Assembly (NCBI RefSeq): GCF_014874095.1
Contig: NZ_JADBEB010000001.1
Location: 9,651,931 to 9,715,930 of the forward strand
DNA: 64,000 nt
Reading direction: 5' to 3'
DNA from: Plantactinospora soyae
GTDB lineage: Bacteria > Actinomycetota > Actinomycetes > Mycobacteriales > Micromonosporaceae
Part shown: positions 51,861 to 60,471 of the stretch, in pieces
Layout of the letters: each line of letters starts with the position of its first letter
How positions within the stretch are numbered: the first letter of the stretch is position 1
Made by a program: the position numbers and the translations under genes
Notes under the pieces: generated by a model
What the model was told of the DNA's origin: nothing
Database searches by the model: none
What the model saw: the letters and a program-made list of their open reading frames with translations, nothing else

Positions 51861-52544
51861 CTACGTGCCGTTCTCCTCGGAGTTCCGGGCCGGCGCGTAC
51901 CGAGGCACGTACTCCTGCCCGGTCAGCCTCTGGATCTCCGTCATGATCTCGTCGGTGATCTGGCGCAGCGAGGTCCGGTCCGTCGGTCGGCCGACGAAGT
52001 CGAGCGGCTTGCCGAACCGCACGATCACCTCTCCGGTACCGAGCCGGGGCAGCCGGGCCCCGATCGGCTGTACCCGCTCCGTACCGATCATCCCGACCGG
52101 GATCACCGGCACCTCGGCGGCCATGGCCAACCGGGCCACGCCGGTTCGACCCCGGTAGAGCCGACCGTCCGGCGACCGGGTGCCCTCGGGGTAGATCGCG
52201 ACGAGGTCGCCCCCTTGCAGCACCGGAATCGCCCCGTCGAACGCGGCCAGGGCGGCCCGTCCGCCGCCACGTTCGACCCGGATCGCGCCGAGACCGGTGA
52301 CCACGGACCTGGTCAGCCAGCCCCGGACGCCGGTACCGGTGAAGTACTCGGCCTTCGCCCAGAAGGCGAGGTGCCGGGGTACCACCGAGCCGAGGAAGAG
52401 TTCGTCGGCGACCGAGAGGTGGTTACCGGCGAAGATCGCGCCCCCGGTCGGCGGGATGTTCTCCAGGCCCTCGACCTTGGGGCGCCAGGCGACCCGCATG
52501 GCGGTGCCGACGGTGTACTGGCCGAGGGTGTAGAGCAGCGGCAC
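51861..52544 (-). CDS. 1-acyl-sn-glycerol-3-phosphate acyltransferase family protein
   Basis: A 227-residue PlsC-type enzyme. NHLSVADE supplies the HX4D motif and IYPEGTRSPDG the EGTR motif. FWAKAEYFTGTG and VPVIPVGMIGTER are typical. It should acylate lysophosphatidate or a related acceptor at the membrane. There is no N-terminal membrane helix, so it is probably peripheral. It lies 107 nt downstream of ileS beyond that gene's terminator. Confidence 0.93.
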   Translation of the reverse strand: MPLLYTLGQYTVGTAMRVAWRPKVEGLENIPPTGGAIFAGNHLSVADELFLGSVVPRHLAFWAKAEYFTGTGVRGWLTRSVVTGLGAIRVERGGGRAALAAFDGAIPVLQGGDLVAIYPEGTRSPDGRLYRGRTGVARLAMAAEVPVIPVGMIGTERVQPIGARLPRLGTGEVIVRFGKPLDFVGRPTDRTSLRQITDEIMTEIQRLTGQEYVPRYAPARNSEENGT

Positions 52545-52602
52545 GGGACCTCCGGCGATCGGGATGGGCGGGCGCTGTCACGTTAACCGACGCCCCGCCG
52601 GC

Positions 52603-52637
52603 CCGCGCAGGTGACCGCCCCGGGGTCACCTGCGCGG
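52603..52637 (-). terminator. ileS terminator
   Basis: CCGCGCAGGTGACC (52603-52616) pairs perfectly with GGTCACCTGCGCGG (52624-52637) over 7 nt, starting 14 nt after the ileS stop. Confidence 0.85.
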
Positions 52638-52651
52638 CCGTGCCGCCGGGG

Positions 52652-55600
52652 TCAGCGGCGGCGTACCGCCACGGTGACCCGGCCGCCGTCGCCGACCTCG
52701 CCGACGAATCCGTCCACCTGGTCGGCGAACTCGACCGAGTCCGCCAGCACCTCCCGGGCCACGAACTCCCGGTACGCGCCGACCGCCCGGGCCACCTCCG
52801 CCGGACCGGCCAGCTGTACGTCGATCCGGTCCGACACGTCGAACCCGGCGTCCCGGCGGGCCTGCTGCACCACCCGTACGACGTCCCGGGCCAGCCCTTC
52901 GGCGGCCAGTTCCGGGGTGACCGTGGTGTCCAGCACCACCACGCCCTCCCCACCGGGCAGCGGGGCGGAGTGCTCGACGTCGGCGGGAACCAGCTTCAGC
53001 TCGTACTCGCCGGGTTGCAGCCGGACCCCGGCCGCCTCCGGTACGCCCTCGACCAGCGTCCAGTCGCCGGCCTTGACCGCCTTGATCACGGTCTGCACCT
53101 GCTTGCCGACCCGTGGCCCGAGCGCCCGGGGCACCACCGTGAGCACCTGCTCGCAGTAGCTGGCCAGCTCGTTGCTGAAGGTCACCGCCTTGACGTTGAC
53201 CTCGTCGGCGATCAACGCGGCGAACGGCTCCAGGGTGCTCGCGGCCGGCGTCGCCACGGTCAGTGACGACAGCGGCAGCCGGACCCGCAGGCCCTTCGCC
53301 TTGCGCAGCGACAGCGCCGCCGAGGCGACACTCCGGGTCGCGTCCATCGCGGCCACCAGCTCGTGGTCGGCCGGGAAATCGGCGGCGTCCGGCCAGTCGG
53401 CCAGGTGCACCGACCGGTCCCCGGTCAGCCCGCGCCAGACCTCCTCGGCGGTCAGCGGAGCCAGCGGGGCGAGCACCCGGCTCACCGTCTCCAGCACCGT
53501 GTAGAGGGTGTCGAAGGCGTCCCGGTCGCCGGACCAGAACCGGTCCCGGGACCGCCGGACGTACCAGTTCGTCAGCGCGTCCAGGAAGGACCGGACCGTG
53601 CCGCAGGCACCGGAGATGTCGTACGCGTCGAGCTGCGTCCGCACCGCGTCGACCAGCTCACCGGTCTTGGCCAGCACGTACCGGTCGAGCAGGTCGCCCG
53701 CGGCTTCGCCGCTGCCGGCCGGCCCGGCGTCGGTACGCCGTTTCGCCTCATACCCCTCCGCGTTCGCGTAGAGCGAGAAGAAGTACCAGACGTTCCAGTA
53801 CGGCAGCAGCACCTGGCGTACCGAGTCGCGGATCGTCGTCTCGCTGACCACCACGTCCCCGCCGCGCAGCACCGGCGAGGACATCAGCGTCCAGCGCATC
53901 GCGTCCGAGCCGTAGCTGTCGAACATCTCGTAGACGTCCGGGTAGTTGCGCAGGCTCTTGGACATCTTGCGGCCGTCCGAGCCGAGCACGATCCCGTGCA
54001 CCACGGCGTTGCGGAACGCCGGCCGGTCGAACAGCGCGGTGGCCAGCACGTGCATGGTGTAGAACCAGCCCCGGACCTGGGGCACGTACTCGACGATGAA
54101 GTCCCCCGGATAGTGGTCCTCGAACCACTCGCGGTTCTCGAACGGGTAGTGCACCTGGGCGAACGGCATCGAACCGGACTCGAACCAGCAGTCCAGCACC
54201 TCGGCGACCCGGCGCATGGTGGAGCGCCCGGTCGGGTCGTCCGGGTTGGGCCGGGTCAGCTCGTCGATCACCGGCCGGTGCAGGTCGGTGACCTTCACCC
54301 CGAAGTCGGCCTCCAACTCGGCCAGCGAGCCGTAGACGTCGACCCTCGGGTACGCCGGGTCGTCCGACTTCCAGACCGGGATCGGCGAGCCCCAGAACCG
54401 GTTCCGGCTGATCGACCAGTCCCGGGCGTTCGCCAGCCACTTGCCGAACGAGCCGTCCCGGACGTGTCCCGGCGTCCAGTCGATCTCCTGGTTCAGCTCG
54501 ACCATCCGGTCCTTGACCTTGGTGACCGCCACGAACCAGGAGGAGACCGCCTTGTAGACGAGCGGCGTGTCGCAGCGCCAGCAGTGCGGGTACGAGTGGG
54601 TGTACGTGTCCTGCCGAAGCACCACCCCCCGGTCCTTCAGTTCCCGGATCACCGACTTGTTGACGTCAAAGACCTGCTCCCCCTGGTACGGCGGGACCAG
54701 CGCGGTGAACCGGGTGTGGTCGTCCACGGTGACGATGGTCGGGATGCCGGCGGCGTTGCAGGCCTTCTGGTCGTCCTCACCGAAGGCCGGCGCCAGGTGC
54801 ACCACTCCGGTGCCGTCCTCGGTGGTGACAAACTCCGCACCGAGCACCTGGTACGCGTTCGGGCCGGCCTGGTCGACCAGGAAGTCGTAGAGCGGGGTAT
54901 AGCGACGGCCGACCAGGTCCCGGCCGTGCACCGTACCGACCTGGGTGTACCCGTCCAGCTCCTTGGCGTACGCGCCCACCCGGCCGGCGCCGACGACGTA
55001 CCGCTGGCCGTCGCGCTCCAGCACGGCGTACTCGATGTCGGGGCCGACGGCGAGCGCGAGGTTGGACGGCAGGGTCCACGGCGTGGTGGTCCAGACCCCG
55101 ACCCGGACCGGCCCGCGCAGCAGTTCGGGTGCGGACTCGTCCGGGGTCAGCTCGAACCAGACGGTCAGCGTCGGGTCGTGCCGGTCCCGGTAGACGTCGT
55201 CCATCCGGGTCTCGGTGTTCGACAGCGGGGTCTCACAGCGCCAGCAGTACGCCAGCACGCTGAAGCCCTCGTAGACCAGGCCCTTGTCGTGCAGCTGGCG
55301 GAAGGCCCACATGACGCTTTCCATGTAGTCCAGGTCGAGCGTCTTGTAGTCGTTGCCGAAGTCGACCCAGCGGGCCTGGCGGTTGACGTACCGCTCCCAG
55401 TCCCGGGTGTAGGTGAGCACCGAGGTCCGGCAGGCGTCGTTGAATTTGGCCACCCCGAGGTCGAGGATCTCGGCCTTGGTGGTGATCCCGAGCTGCTTCT
55501 CCGCCTCCACCTCGGCCGGCAGGCCGTGGCAGTCCCAGCCGAAGCGCCGCTCGACCCGCCGGCCGCGCATCGTCTGGTACCTCGGCACCACGTCCTTGAC

Positions 55601-55825
55601 GTAGCCGGTCAGCAGGTGGCCGTAGTGCGGCAGGCCGTTGGCGAAGGGCGGGCCGTCGTAGAAGACGTACTCGTTCCCGCCGTTCGGTCCCGGGTCGCGG
55701 GCCTCGACGCTGGCCTCGAAGGTCTTGTCGGCCACCCAGTGGTCGAGCACGCGGCGCTCGACCTCCGGGAGGTCGGGACTGGCCGGCACGCCCGTGCCGG
55801 CAGGGGCGTTTTTCGGGTACGCCAT
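52652..55825 (-). CDS. ileS: Isoleucine--tRNA ligase
   Basis: A 1057-residue class Ia synthetase. The HIGH region is [12 protein letters not shown] (about 59-70) and the KMSKS motif [10 protein letters not shown] is near 618. An editing CP1 insert lies between them. The length and the C-terminal region mark the eukaryote-like IleS type (ileS2-like), which in other bacteria can be mupirocin-tolerant; tolerance here is an inference. It charges tRNA-Ile. ATG 55825 has GAGGAG 11 nt upstream, which is part of a hairpin after the T-box. Confidence 0.96.
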   Translation of the reverse strand: MAYPKNAPAGTGVPASPDLPEVERRVLDHWVADKTFEASVEARDPGPNGGNEYVFYDGPPFANGLPHYGHLLTGYVKDVVPRYQTMRGRRVERRFGWDCHGLPAEVEAEKQLGITTKAEILDLGVAKFNDACRTSVLTYTRDWERYVNRQARWVDFGNDYKTLDLDYMESVMWAFRQLHDKGLVYEGFSVLAYCWRCETPLSNTETRMDDVYRDRHDPTLTVWFELTPDESAPELLRGPVRVGVWTTTPWTLPSNLALAVGPDIEYAVLERDGQRYVVGAGRVGAYAKELDGYTQVGTVHGRDLVGRRYTPLYDFLVDQAGPNAYQVLGAEFVTTEDGTGVVHLAPAFGEDDQKACNAAGIPTIVTVDDHTRFTALVPPYQGEQVFDVNKSVIRELKDRGVVLRQDTYTHSYPHCWRCDTPLVYKAVSSWFVAVTKVKDRMVELNQEIDWTPGHVRDGSFGKWLANARDWSISRNRFWGSPIPVWKSDDPAYPRVDVYGSLAELEADFGVKVTDLHRPVIDELTRPNPDDPTGRSTMRRVAEVLDCWFESGSMPFAQVHYPFENREWFEDHYPGDFIVEYVPQVRGWFYTMHVLATALFDRPAFRNAVVHGIVLGSDGRKMSKSLRNYPDVYEMFDSYGSDAMRWTLMSSPVLRGGDVVVSETTIRDSVRQVLLPYWNVWYFFSLYANAEGYEAKRRTDAGPAGSGEAAGDLLDRYVLAKTGELVDAVRTQLDAYDISGACGTVRSFLDALTNWYVRRSRDRFWSGDRDAFDTLYTVLETVSRVLAPLAPLTAEEVWRGLTGDRSVHLADWPDAADFPADHELVAAMDATRSVASAALSLRKAKGLRVRLPLSSLTVATPAASTLEPFAALIADEVNVKAVTFSNELASYCEQVLTVVPRALGPRVGKQVQTVIKAVKAGDWTLVEGVPEAAGVRLQPGEYELKLVPADVEHSAPLPGGEGVVVLDTTVTPELAAEGLARDVVRVVQQARRDAGFDVSDRIDVQLAGPAEVARAVGAYREFVAREVLADSVEFADQVDGFVGEVGDGGRVTVAVRRR

Positions 55826-55910
55826 CGCGGGTCGATCTCCTCGTCGCAGCTCACTCCCAGTGGACTGCGAGGACGAGTCCCCTGGTACGCCGGTAAGCCG
55901 GCGCGCCGCG

Positions 55911-56055
55911 AGACCCGCGGTACCACCCCGCTTGGTGGCCGGAATCGACCACCCGCTCGTTGGCCGGCTGTGACGGGCCGGACCCGCCCGGTTCTACTGG
56001 GGTGTTTCCACCTGTTCTTCCGGAGGCTCGCCGGTGATGGCCGGGTCATCGCCCT
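55911..56055 (-). promoter_or_regulatory. Isoleucine T-box riboswitch upstream of ileS
   Basis: On the minus strand the T-box core GGGGTGGTACCGCGG lies at 55929-55915 (matches AGGGTGGNACCGCG). About 110 nt before it is a short stem I with an ATC specifier at 56038-56036 (GGCCATCACCGG), then GAGCCTCCGGAAGAAC. ATC codes Ile, matching ileS. Downstream, CTGCGACGAG (55849-55840), which contains part of the Shine-Dalgarno, pairs with CTCG...TCGCAG (55877-55865). This fits the translational, ultrashort-stem-I type known from actinobacterial ileS. Confidence 0.88.
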
Positions 56056-56166
56056 GTGGGCCCCAACGATACTCGACCACCCCGCTGGACCTCACTCGAT
56101 ATCCCCGGGACCGGCCAGCCCCTGCCCTGGCTCCGGCCCCGCCGAGCCTTCGGCACCCCGCCCCGG

Positions 56167-56592
56167 TCAGTCCAGGTCGGGGAACCAGAGTGCGATCTCG
56201 CGTCGGGCGCCGTCGGCGGAGTCCGCCGCGTGCACCAGGTTCTCCCGGCCGGAGGTGGCGAAGTCGCCCCGGATCGTTCCGGGCACCGCCCGCCGTCCGT
56301 CGGTGGCCCCGACCATCCCGCGCACCATCCGGACGACGTCGTCCCCGGAGAGCACCAGCGCGACCAGTGGTCCCGAGGTCATGAACGCCCGCAGCCCCGG
56401 ATAGAAGGGCGCCGCCAGGTGATCGGCGTAGTGCTGGTCGGCGAACCGGTCGTCGATCCGGCGCAGCGCCAGGGCGTCGATGCCCAGGCCCTTGCGCTCG
56501 AACCGGCCGAGGATCTCGCTGACCAGACGCCGCCGGACCCCGTCGGGTTTGATCAGTACGAGCGTGCGTTCGGCGGAACCACTGCTGGTCAC
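56167..56592 (-). CDS. ndk: Nucleoside diphosphate kinase
   Basis: A 141-residue protein with the NDK N-terminus ERTLVLIKPDGVRRRLVSEILGRFE. The phosphorylated His is in NLVHAADS near residue 117 (family pattern NxxHGSDS, here Ala-Ala). The tail ALWFPDL is present. It transfers phosphate from ATP to nucleoside diphosphates. GTG 56592 has GAGGAACGTCC upstream. It is upstream of the T-box, whose transcript begins after the ndk stop. Confidence 0.95.
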   Translation of the reverse strand: MTSSGSAERTLVLIKPDGVRRRLVSEILGRFERKGLGIDALALRRIDDRFADQHYADHLAAPFYPGLRAFMTSGPLVALVLSGDDVVRMVRGMVGATDGRRAVPGTIRGDFATSGRENLVHAADSADGARREIALWFPDLD

Positions 56593-56774
56593 GGACGTTC
56601 CTCGGTACGGGCCGGAGAGGCGAGCAGTGCTCAGCCTACCGGTGGGGGCGGGCCGGCCGACCGGATGCCCGTCGACCGGTCGGCGTCGACGCCGGGCCCA
56701 TCCGTACCGGACCGATCGGTACCGACGCCCCCGAAGATCGGCGCGGGTCCGAGGGGCGATCGGCACGGTTTCCG

Positions 56775-56840
56775 CAGGTATTCGGCGCGGGTTCGCCAGG
56801 TGATCGGCGCGGGTTCGGCAGGTAATCGGCGCGGGTTCGA
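56775..56840. repeat. 22-bp tandem repeat, 3 units
   Basis: Units at 56775, 56797 and 56819 all read CAGGT.., then CGGCGCGGGTTCG plus one base, and differ only at three positions. A diverged relative (GATCGGCGCGGGTCCG) occurs near 56737. The array lies in the 330-bp gap between the divergent ndk and anchored VOC genes; the rest of the gap holds no gene I can support. Confidence 0.88.
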
Positions 56841-56922
56841 CGGCGAAGGCCGCGTACCGGCCTCCGGTCGTTCCATTCCCGCCAGATCCGGCCTAGCCTG
56901 GCCTTAACCAGGGAGGTCCACT

Positions 56923-58623
56923 GTGGCAGAAGGTCGTCGCCGTCAGGTCGCACCGGTGCGCAAGCTCGTCGCCGCCGTGCTGGGCACCTTCGCCACCTTC
57001 GTCATCCTGTTCGGCCTCGGGATGAAGAGTTGGGCGATCGCGGTTCTCGGGGTGGCCCTGCTCGCGCTGGCCATCGGACTCGTCGCGATCACCGCCGTAC
57101 GCAGCGGTCCCCGGGCCTGGGTGACCGGCATCGGACACGTGCACAGCGTCACCGAGCCGCCCGCGTCGTCGACCTTCGGGCGCTGTGAACTCCAGATCGT
57201 GATCGACGCGCCGGGAGTACCGGCCCGGTCCGTGAAGATCCGCGATCCCCGGGTGCCGGTGTCGAAGTGGCCGGACCCGGGGGCCACCTTGCCGATCATG
57301 GTCGCCATCGACGACCAGCGGCACGTACGGATCCTCTGGGACGAGGTGCTGACCCATGCCGAGGCCGCGGCGGCCGGCGATCTTCCGCCGCAGTTCGACG
57401 ATCTCGACCCGCTCGGCGACGACATCCTGATCGAGCAGGAGACTCCGCCGTGGGCACGCGGTGGGCGGGACGACCCGTACTCGGGCCGGCCGGCGGGTGC
57501 ACCGGTCAGCAACGAGGACCTGGCCGAGGACCTGGACGCGCTCCGCGACGACCTGGAGACGCTCCGGGACGACCTGGGGCCGTCCCGCGAGGATCCCGTG
57601 GTGATGCGGCAGACTCCCGGCGGAACGATCGTGCTGGAGGGAACGCTGGTCGACACACCCTCGACCGCACCGCTGCCGCGCCGGTCCCGTCCGGGGCCCG
57701 GACCGGGCGGCCGGACCCGACGACCGAGTCCCACCCCGGCCGGAAGGGCCACCGACGAGCCGTTCGGCGCGACCGTGACCGACGCACCGGCCCCGGACGC
57801 CCCGGTCTCCGGCAACCCCGGCTCCGACGCCCCGGACGCGGACCTGCCACCCTCGGACGTACCACCGTCCTCGGACGCACCGCGCGGGTCCCGACCGGGT
57901 CACCCGGACGGACCGCCGGTGCCCGGGGCTGGCACCGACGACGCCCCACGGTCGAGCGCCCGGACCGCCGGGGACCCGACCGCCGGGGCGCCGGCCGGCG
58001 GAATACCTACCACCGGTACGGCCTCGTCGGATCCGGATCCGGACCAGTGGACGACCGCTCCGGGCTCCGGTCGGACCGCCGACCAGCACCGGGACGAGAT
58101 CGACATCCCGCTGGACGATCCCGGGACCGGTACCGGCCGGCCAAACCCGGCGGACCCGCTCGACGATGCTCCGGTCTCCCCCGACGACGAGGCGATCCTC
58201 GCCGACCTGATCGCCACCCAGCCATCGGCCCGGGTCGGCGGGTCCGGGCCGATCGCCGGGGTCGGGATCACGCTGCTGGTCGCCGATCTCGACCGGTCGA
58301 TCGCGTTCTACCGGGACCTGCTCGGCTTCTTCGAGATCGACGGCGGCGAGGGGAACGCGATCCTCGCCTCCGGCGCGACCCGGCTCGTACTCCGGGCGAT
58401 CCGAGAAGTCGCACCGATCAACCGCCGGCTGGTTCACCTCAACCTGGAGGTGAACGACGTCAACGCCGTCTACGAGGAGCTGCTCGCCAAGGGTGTGAAG
58501 TTCACCTACGCCCCGCGCGCGGTCAACCGGGGGGCGAAACTCGAACTCTGGGCCGCCGCGTTCCGGGACCCGGACGGGCACGGCATCGCGCTGACCCAGT
58601 GGCGAGGCCGCGCCACCGGCTGA
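56923..58623 (+). CDS. Membrane protein fused through a disordered linker to a VOC (glyoxalase-like) domain
   Basis: A 566-residue protein. Two transmembrane helices (LVAAVLGTFATFVILFGLG; AIAVLGVALLALAIGLVAI) lie at residues 12-60. A folded beta-rich domain (70-150) has RCELQIVIDAPGVPARSVKIRDP. A ~280-residue Pro/Asp/Gly linker follows. The C-terminal VOC domain (445-560) has VGITLLVADLDRSIAFYRDLLGF, HLNLEVNDV and FRDPDGHGIALTQW. Metal residues typical of VOC enzymes are only partly evident, so binding rather than catalysis is possible. The ligand is unknown. A weak GGGAGG lies upstream. Confidence 0.85.
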   Translation: MAEGRRRQVAPVRKLVAAVLGTFATFVILFGLGMKSWAIAVLGVALLALAIGLVAITAVRSGPRAWVTGIGHVHSVTEPPASSTFGRCELQIVIDAPGVPARSVKIRDPRVPVSKWPDPGATLPIMVAIDDQRHVRILWDEVLTHAEAAAAGDLPPQFDDLDPLGDDILIEQETPPWARGGRDDPYSGRPAGAPVSNEDLAEDLDALRDDLETLRDDLGPSREDPVVMRQTPGGTIVLEGTLVDTPSTAPLPRRSRPGPGPGGRTRRPSPTPAGRATDEPFGATVTDAPAPDAPVSGNPGSDAPDADLPPSDVPPSSDAPRGSRPGHPDGPPVPGAGTDDAPRSSARTAGDPTAGAPAGGIPTTGTASSDPDPDQWTTAPGSGRTADQHRDEIDIPLDDPGTGTGRPNPADPLDDAPVSPDDEAILADLIATQPSARVGGSGPIAGVGITLLVADLDRSIAFYRDLLGFFEIDGGEGNAILASGATRLVLRAIREVAPINRRLVHLNLEVNDVNAVYEELLAKGVKFTYAPRAVNRGAKLELWAAAFRDPDGHGIALTQWRGRATG

Positions 58624-58639
58624 CCCACCACCGGCCGGA

Positions 58640-59047
58640 TCAGCCGAGGATGGCCTGGCGGACGTGCAGCACGTAGAGCCAGAGGCACCCGAAGAGGATG
58701 CCCAGCGCACCGAGTGACCAGTGCAGGAGGCCGGCCAGCATCAACAGAGCCTGAAGCACCGTTCCGGCGTGCCAGGCCCAGGACCTGCGCAGACTTCCGG
58801 CCAGTACGACGGCGAGTACGGCGAGCCCGACGACCACGCCGATCGCCGTACCTCCCAGGTCTCCGCCGAGGAGTCGGATCGGTTGGATCGCGAGCAGCAG
58901 GACGAGTGTCTCGACGCTGAGCGTCATGGCGCCCAGGCCCCGTACGGCCCGGCTCGGATCGCGTAGCCCGGACGGCCGGCCGCCGCCGTCGGAGCCGACC
59001 GGACCGGTCGCGCCGACGGGGCTGCTCGACTCGCCCGGACCGCTCAT
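58640..59047 (-). CDS. DUF4233 domain-containing membrane protein
   Basis: A 135-residue protein. A polar N-terminus (1-40) precedes four predicted helices (VETLVLLLAIQPIRLLGG; AIGVVVGLAVLAVVLAGSLRR; AGTVLQALLMLAGLLHW; ALGILFGCLWLYVLHVR). DUF4233 is regularly found after folC in actinobacteria, and its role is unknown. The ATG overlaps the folC stop (ATGA), so it is cotranslated. Confidence 0.9.
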   Translation of the reverse strand: MSGPGESSSPVGATGPVGSDGGGRPSGLRDPSRAVRGLGAMTLSVETLVLLLAIQPIRLLGGDLGGTAIGVVVGLAVLAVVLAGSLRRSWAWHAGTVLQALLMLAGLLHWSLGALGILFGCLWLYVLHVRQAILG

Positions 59048-60390
59048 CGCTTCAGCAGCCGGCGAGCGTCGGCGACGGTGACCACCGAGCCGGTGACCAG
59101 CACACCCACCCCGCTCAGCTCACCCGGGACGTCGGACTCGGCCAGCGCCACCGCCGCCTCGATCGCATCGGGCAGATCCGGGGCCGCCTCGACCCGGTCC
59201 GGCCCGAAGATCTCGATCGCGAGCTCGGCGAGTTGCGCGACCGGCATCGCCCGGGGCGAGGTGTTCTGGGTGACGACCACGGCATCGGCGACCGGCTCCA
59301 GGAGTTCGAGCAGGCCCGCCGCGTCCTTGTCATCCAGCACGCCGACCAGTGCGACCAGCCGGCTGAACGCGAACTCCTCCTGGAGGGCGCTCACGGTCGC
59401 CGCCATGCCGTGCGGGTTGTGTGCGCCGTCCAGCAGGATCGTCGGCGCCGATCGGACCCGTTCCAGCCGGCCCGGCGAGTCGGCCACCGCGAAGCCCTCG
59501 CGGACCGCCTCGACGTCGAGTTGCCGGGACGCACCGGCGCCGAGGAACGCTTCGACGGCGGCGAGGGCCAGCGCGGCGTTCTGCGCCTGGTGTGCCCCGT
59601 GCAGCGGGATGAAGACGTTGTCGTAGACCCCGCCGAGGCCCTGTAGGGACAGCACCTGCCCGCCGACCGCGACGGCCCGACCGAGTACGCCGAACTCGCC
59701 GCCCTCCCGGGCGATGGTGGCACCGACCTCGGCGCACCGTTCCAGGATCGGCGCGGTGGCCTCCTCCGGCTGCGTCGCCGAGATCACGGTGGCGCCCTTG
59801 TGGATGATGCCCGACTTGGCCAACGCGATGTCCCCGATGGTGTCCCCGAGCCACTCGGTGTGGTCGAGCCCGATCGGGGTGAGCACGCAGATGCCGGCAC
59901 TCAACACGTTGGTGGAGTCCTCGGCCCCGCCGAGCCCCACCTCGATCACTGCCACGTCGACCGGGGCGTCGGCGAAGGTCGCGAAGGCGAGCGCCGTCGT
60001 CATGTCGAAGTACGTCAGTGGCTCGTCGGAACGTTCGTCGATCAGCCGGGCCAGCGGTGCCACCTCGCGGTAGACCGAGCTGAACCGTTCCTGGCTGACC
60101 GGCTCGCCGTCCAGGCTGATCCGCTCCCGGACGGTCTCCAGGTGCGGGCTCGTGTACCGGCCGGTGTGCAGTCCGAACGCCCGGAGCAGCGAGTCGATCA
60201 TCCGGGCGGTCGAGGTCTTGCCGTTGGTGCCGGTCAGGTGGATCGCCGGATAGGCACGCTGTGGACTGCCGAGCAGGTCGAGCAGTTCCTCGATCCGCCC
60301 GAGGTCGAAGACCATCCGGGTGAATCCCCGTCCGGCAAGCTCCGCCTCGACCCGGGCGAACTCGGCCTCCCGCTCGGCACGTTCACTCAC
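59044..60390 (-). CDS. folC: Bifunctional folylpolyglutamate synthase/dihydrofolate synthase
   Basis: A 448-residue Mur-ligase-like enzyme. The P-loop TGTNGKTS near residue 50, TSPHL, VGLGGAEDSTNV and the C-terminal LLDGAHNPHG are diagnostic of FolC. It adds glutamate to dihydropteroate or folates using ATP. GTG 60390 (MSERAEREAEFARVEAELAGRG) has GGGGAA about 5 nt upstream; GTG 60402 is an alternative. It lies between valS and DUF4233. Confidence 0.94.
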   Translation of the reverse strand: MSERAEREAEFARVEAELAGRGFTRMVFDLGRIEELLDLLGSPQRAYPAIHLTGTNGKTSTARMIDSLLRAFGLHTGRYTSPHLETVRERISLDGEPVSQERFSSVYREVAPLARLIDERSDEPLTYFDMTTALAFATFADAPVDVAVIEVGLGGAEDSTNVLSAGICVLTPIGLDHTEWLGDTIGDIALAKSGIIHKGATVISATQPEEATAPILERCAEVGATIAREGGEFGVLGRAVAVGGQVLSLQGLGGVYDNVFIPLHGAHQAQNAALALAAVEAFLGAGASRQLDVEAVREGFAVADSPGRLERVRSAPTILLDGAHNPHGMAATVSALQEEFAFSRLVALVGVLDDKDAAGLLELLEPVADAVVVTQNTSPRAMPVAQLAELAIEIFGPDRVEAAPDLPDAIEAAVALAESDVPGELSGVGVLVTGSVVTVADARRLLKR

Positions 60391-60471
60391 CGCGTTCCCC
60401 ACCCGTCTGCCTCACCGCGCACATTCCCCGACCGACTTCCGACTCGCCCACCACGACACCACCGGCCATCA

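Noticed and set aside
53363..56404. A 1013-codon plus-strand open frame over ileS and its leader
   Set aside because: Antisense shadow of ileS; it also runs through the T-box, which has its own conserved structure.
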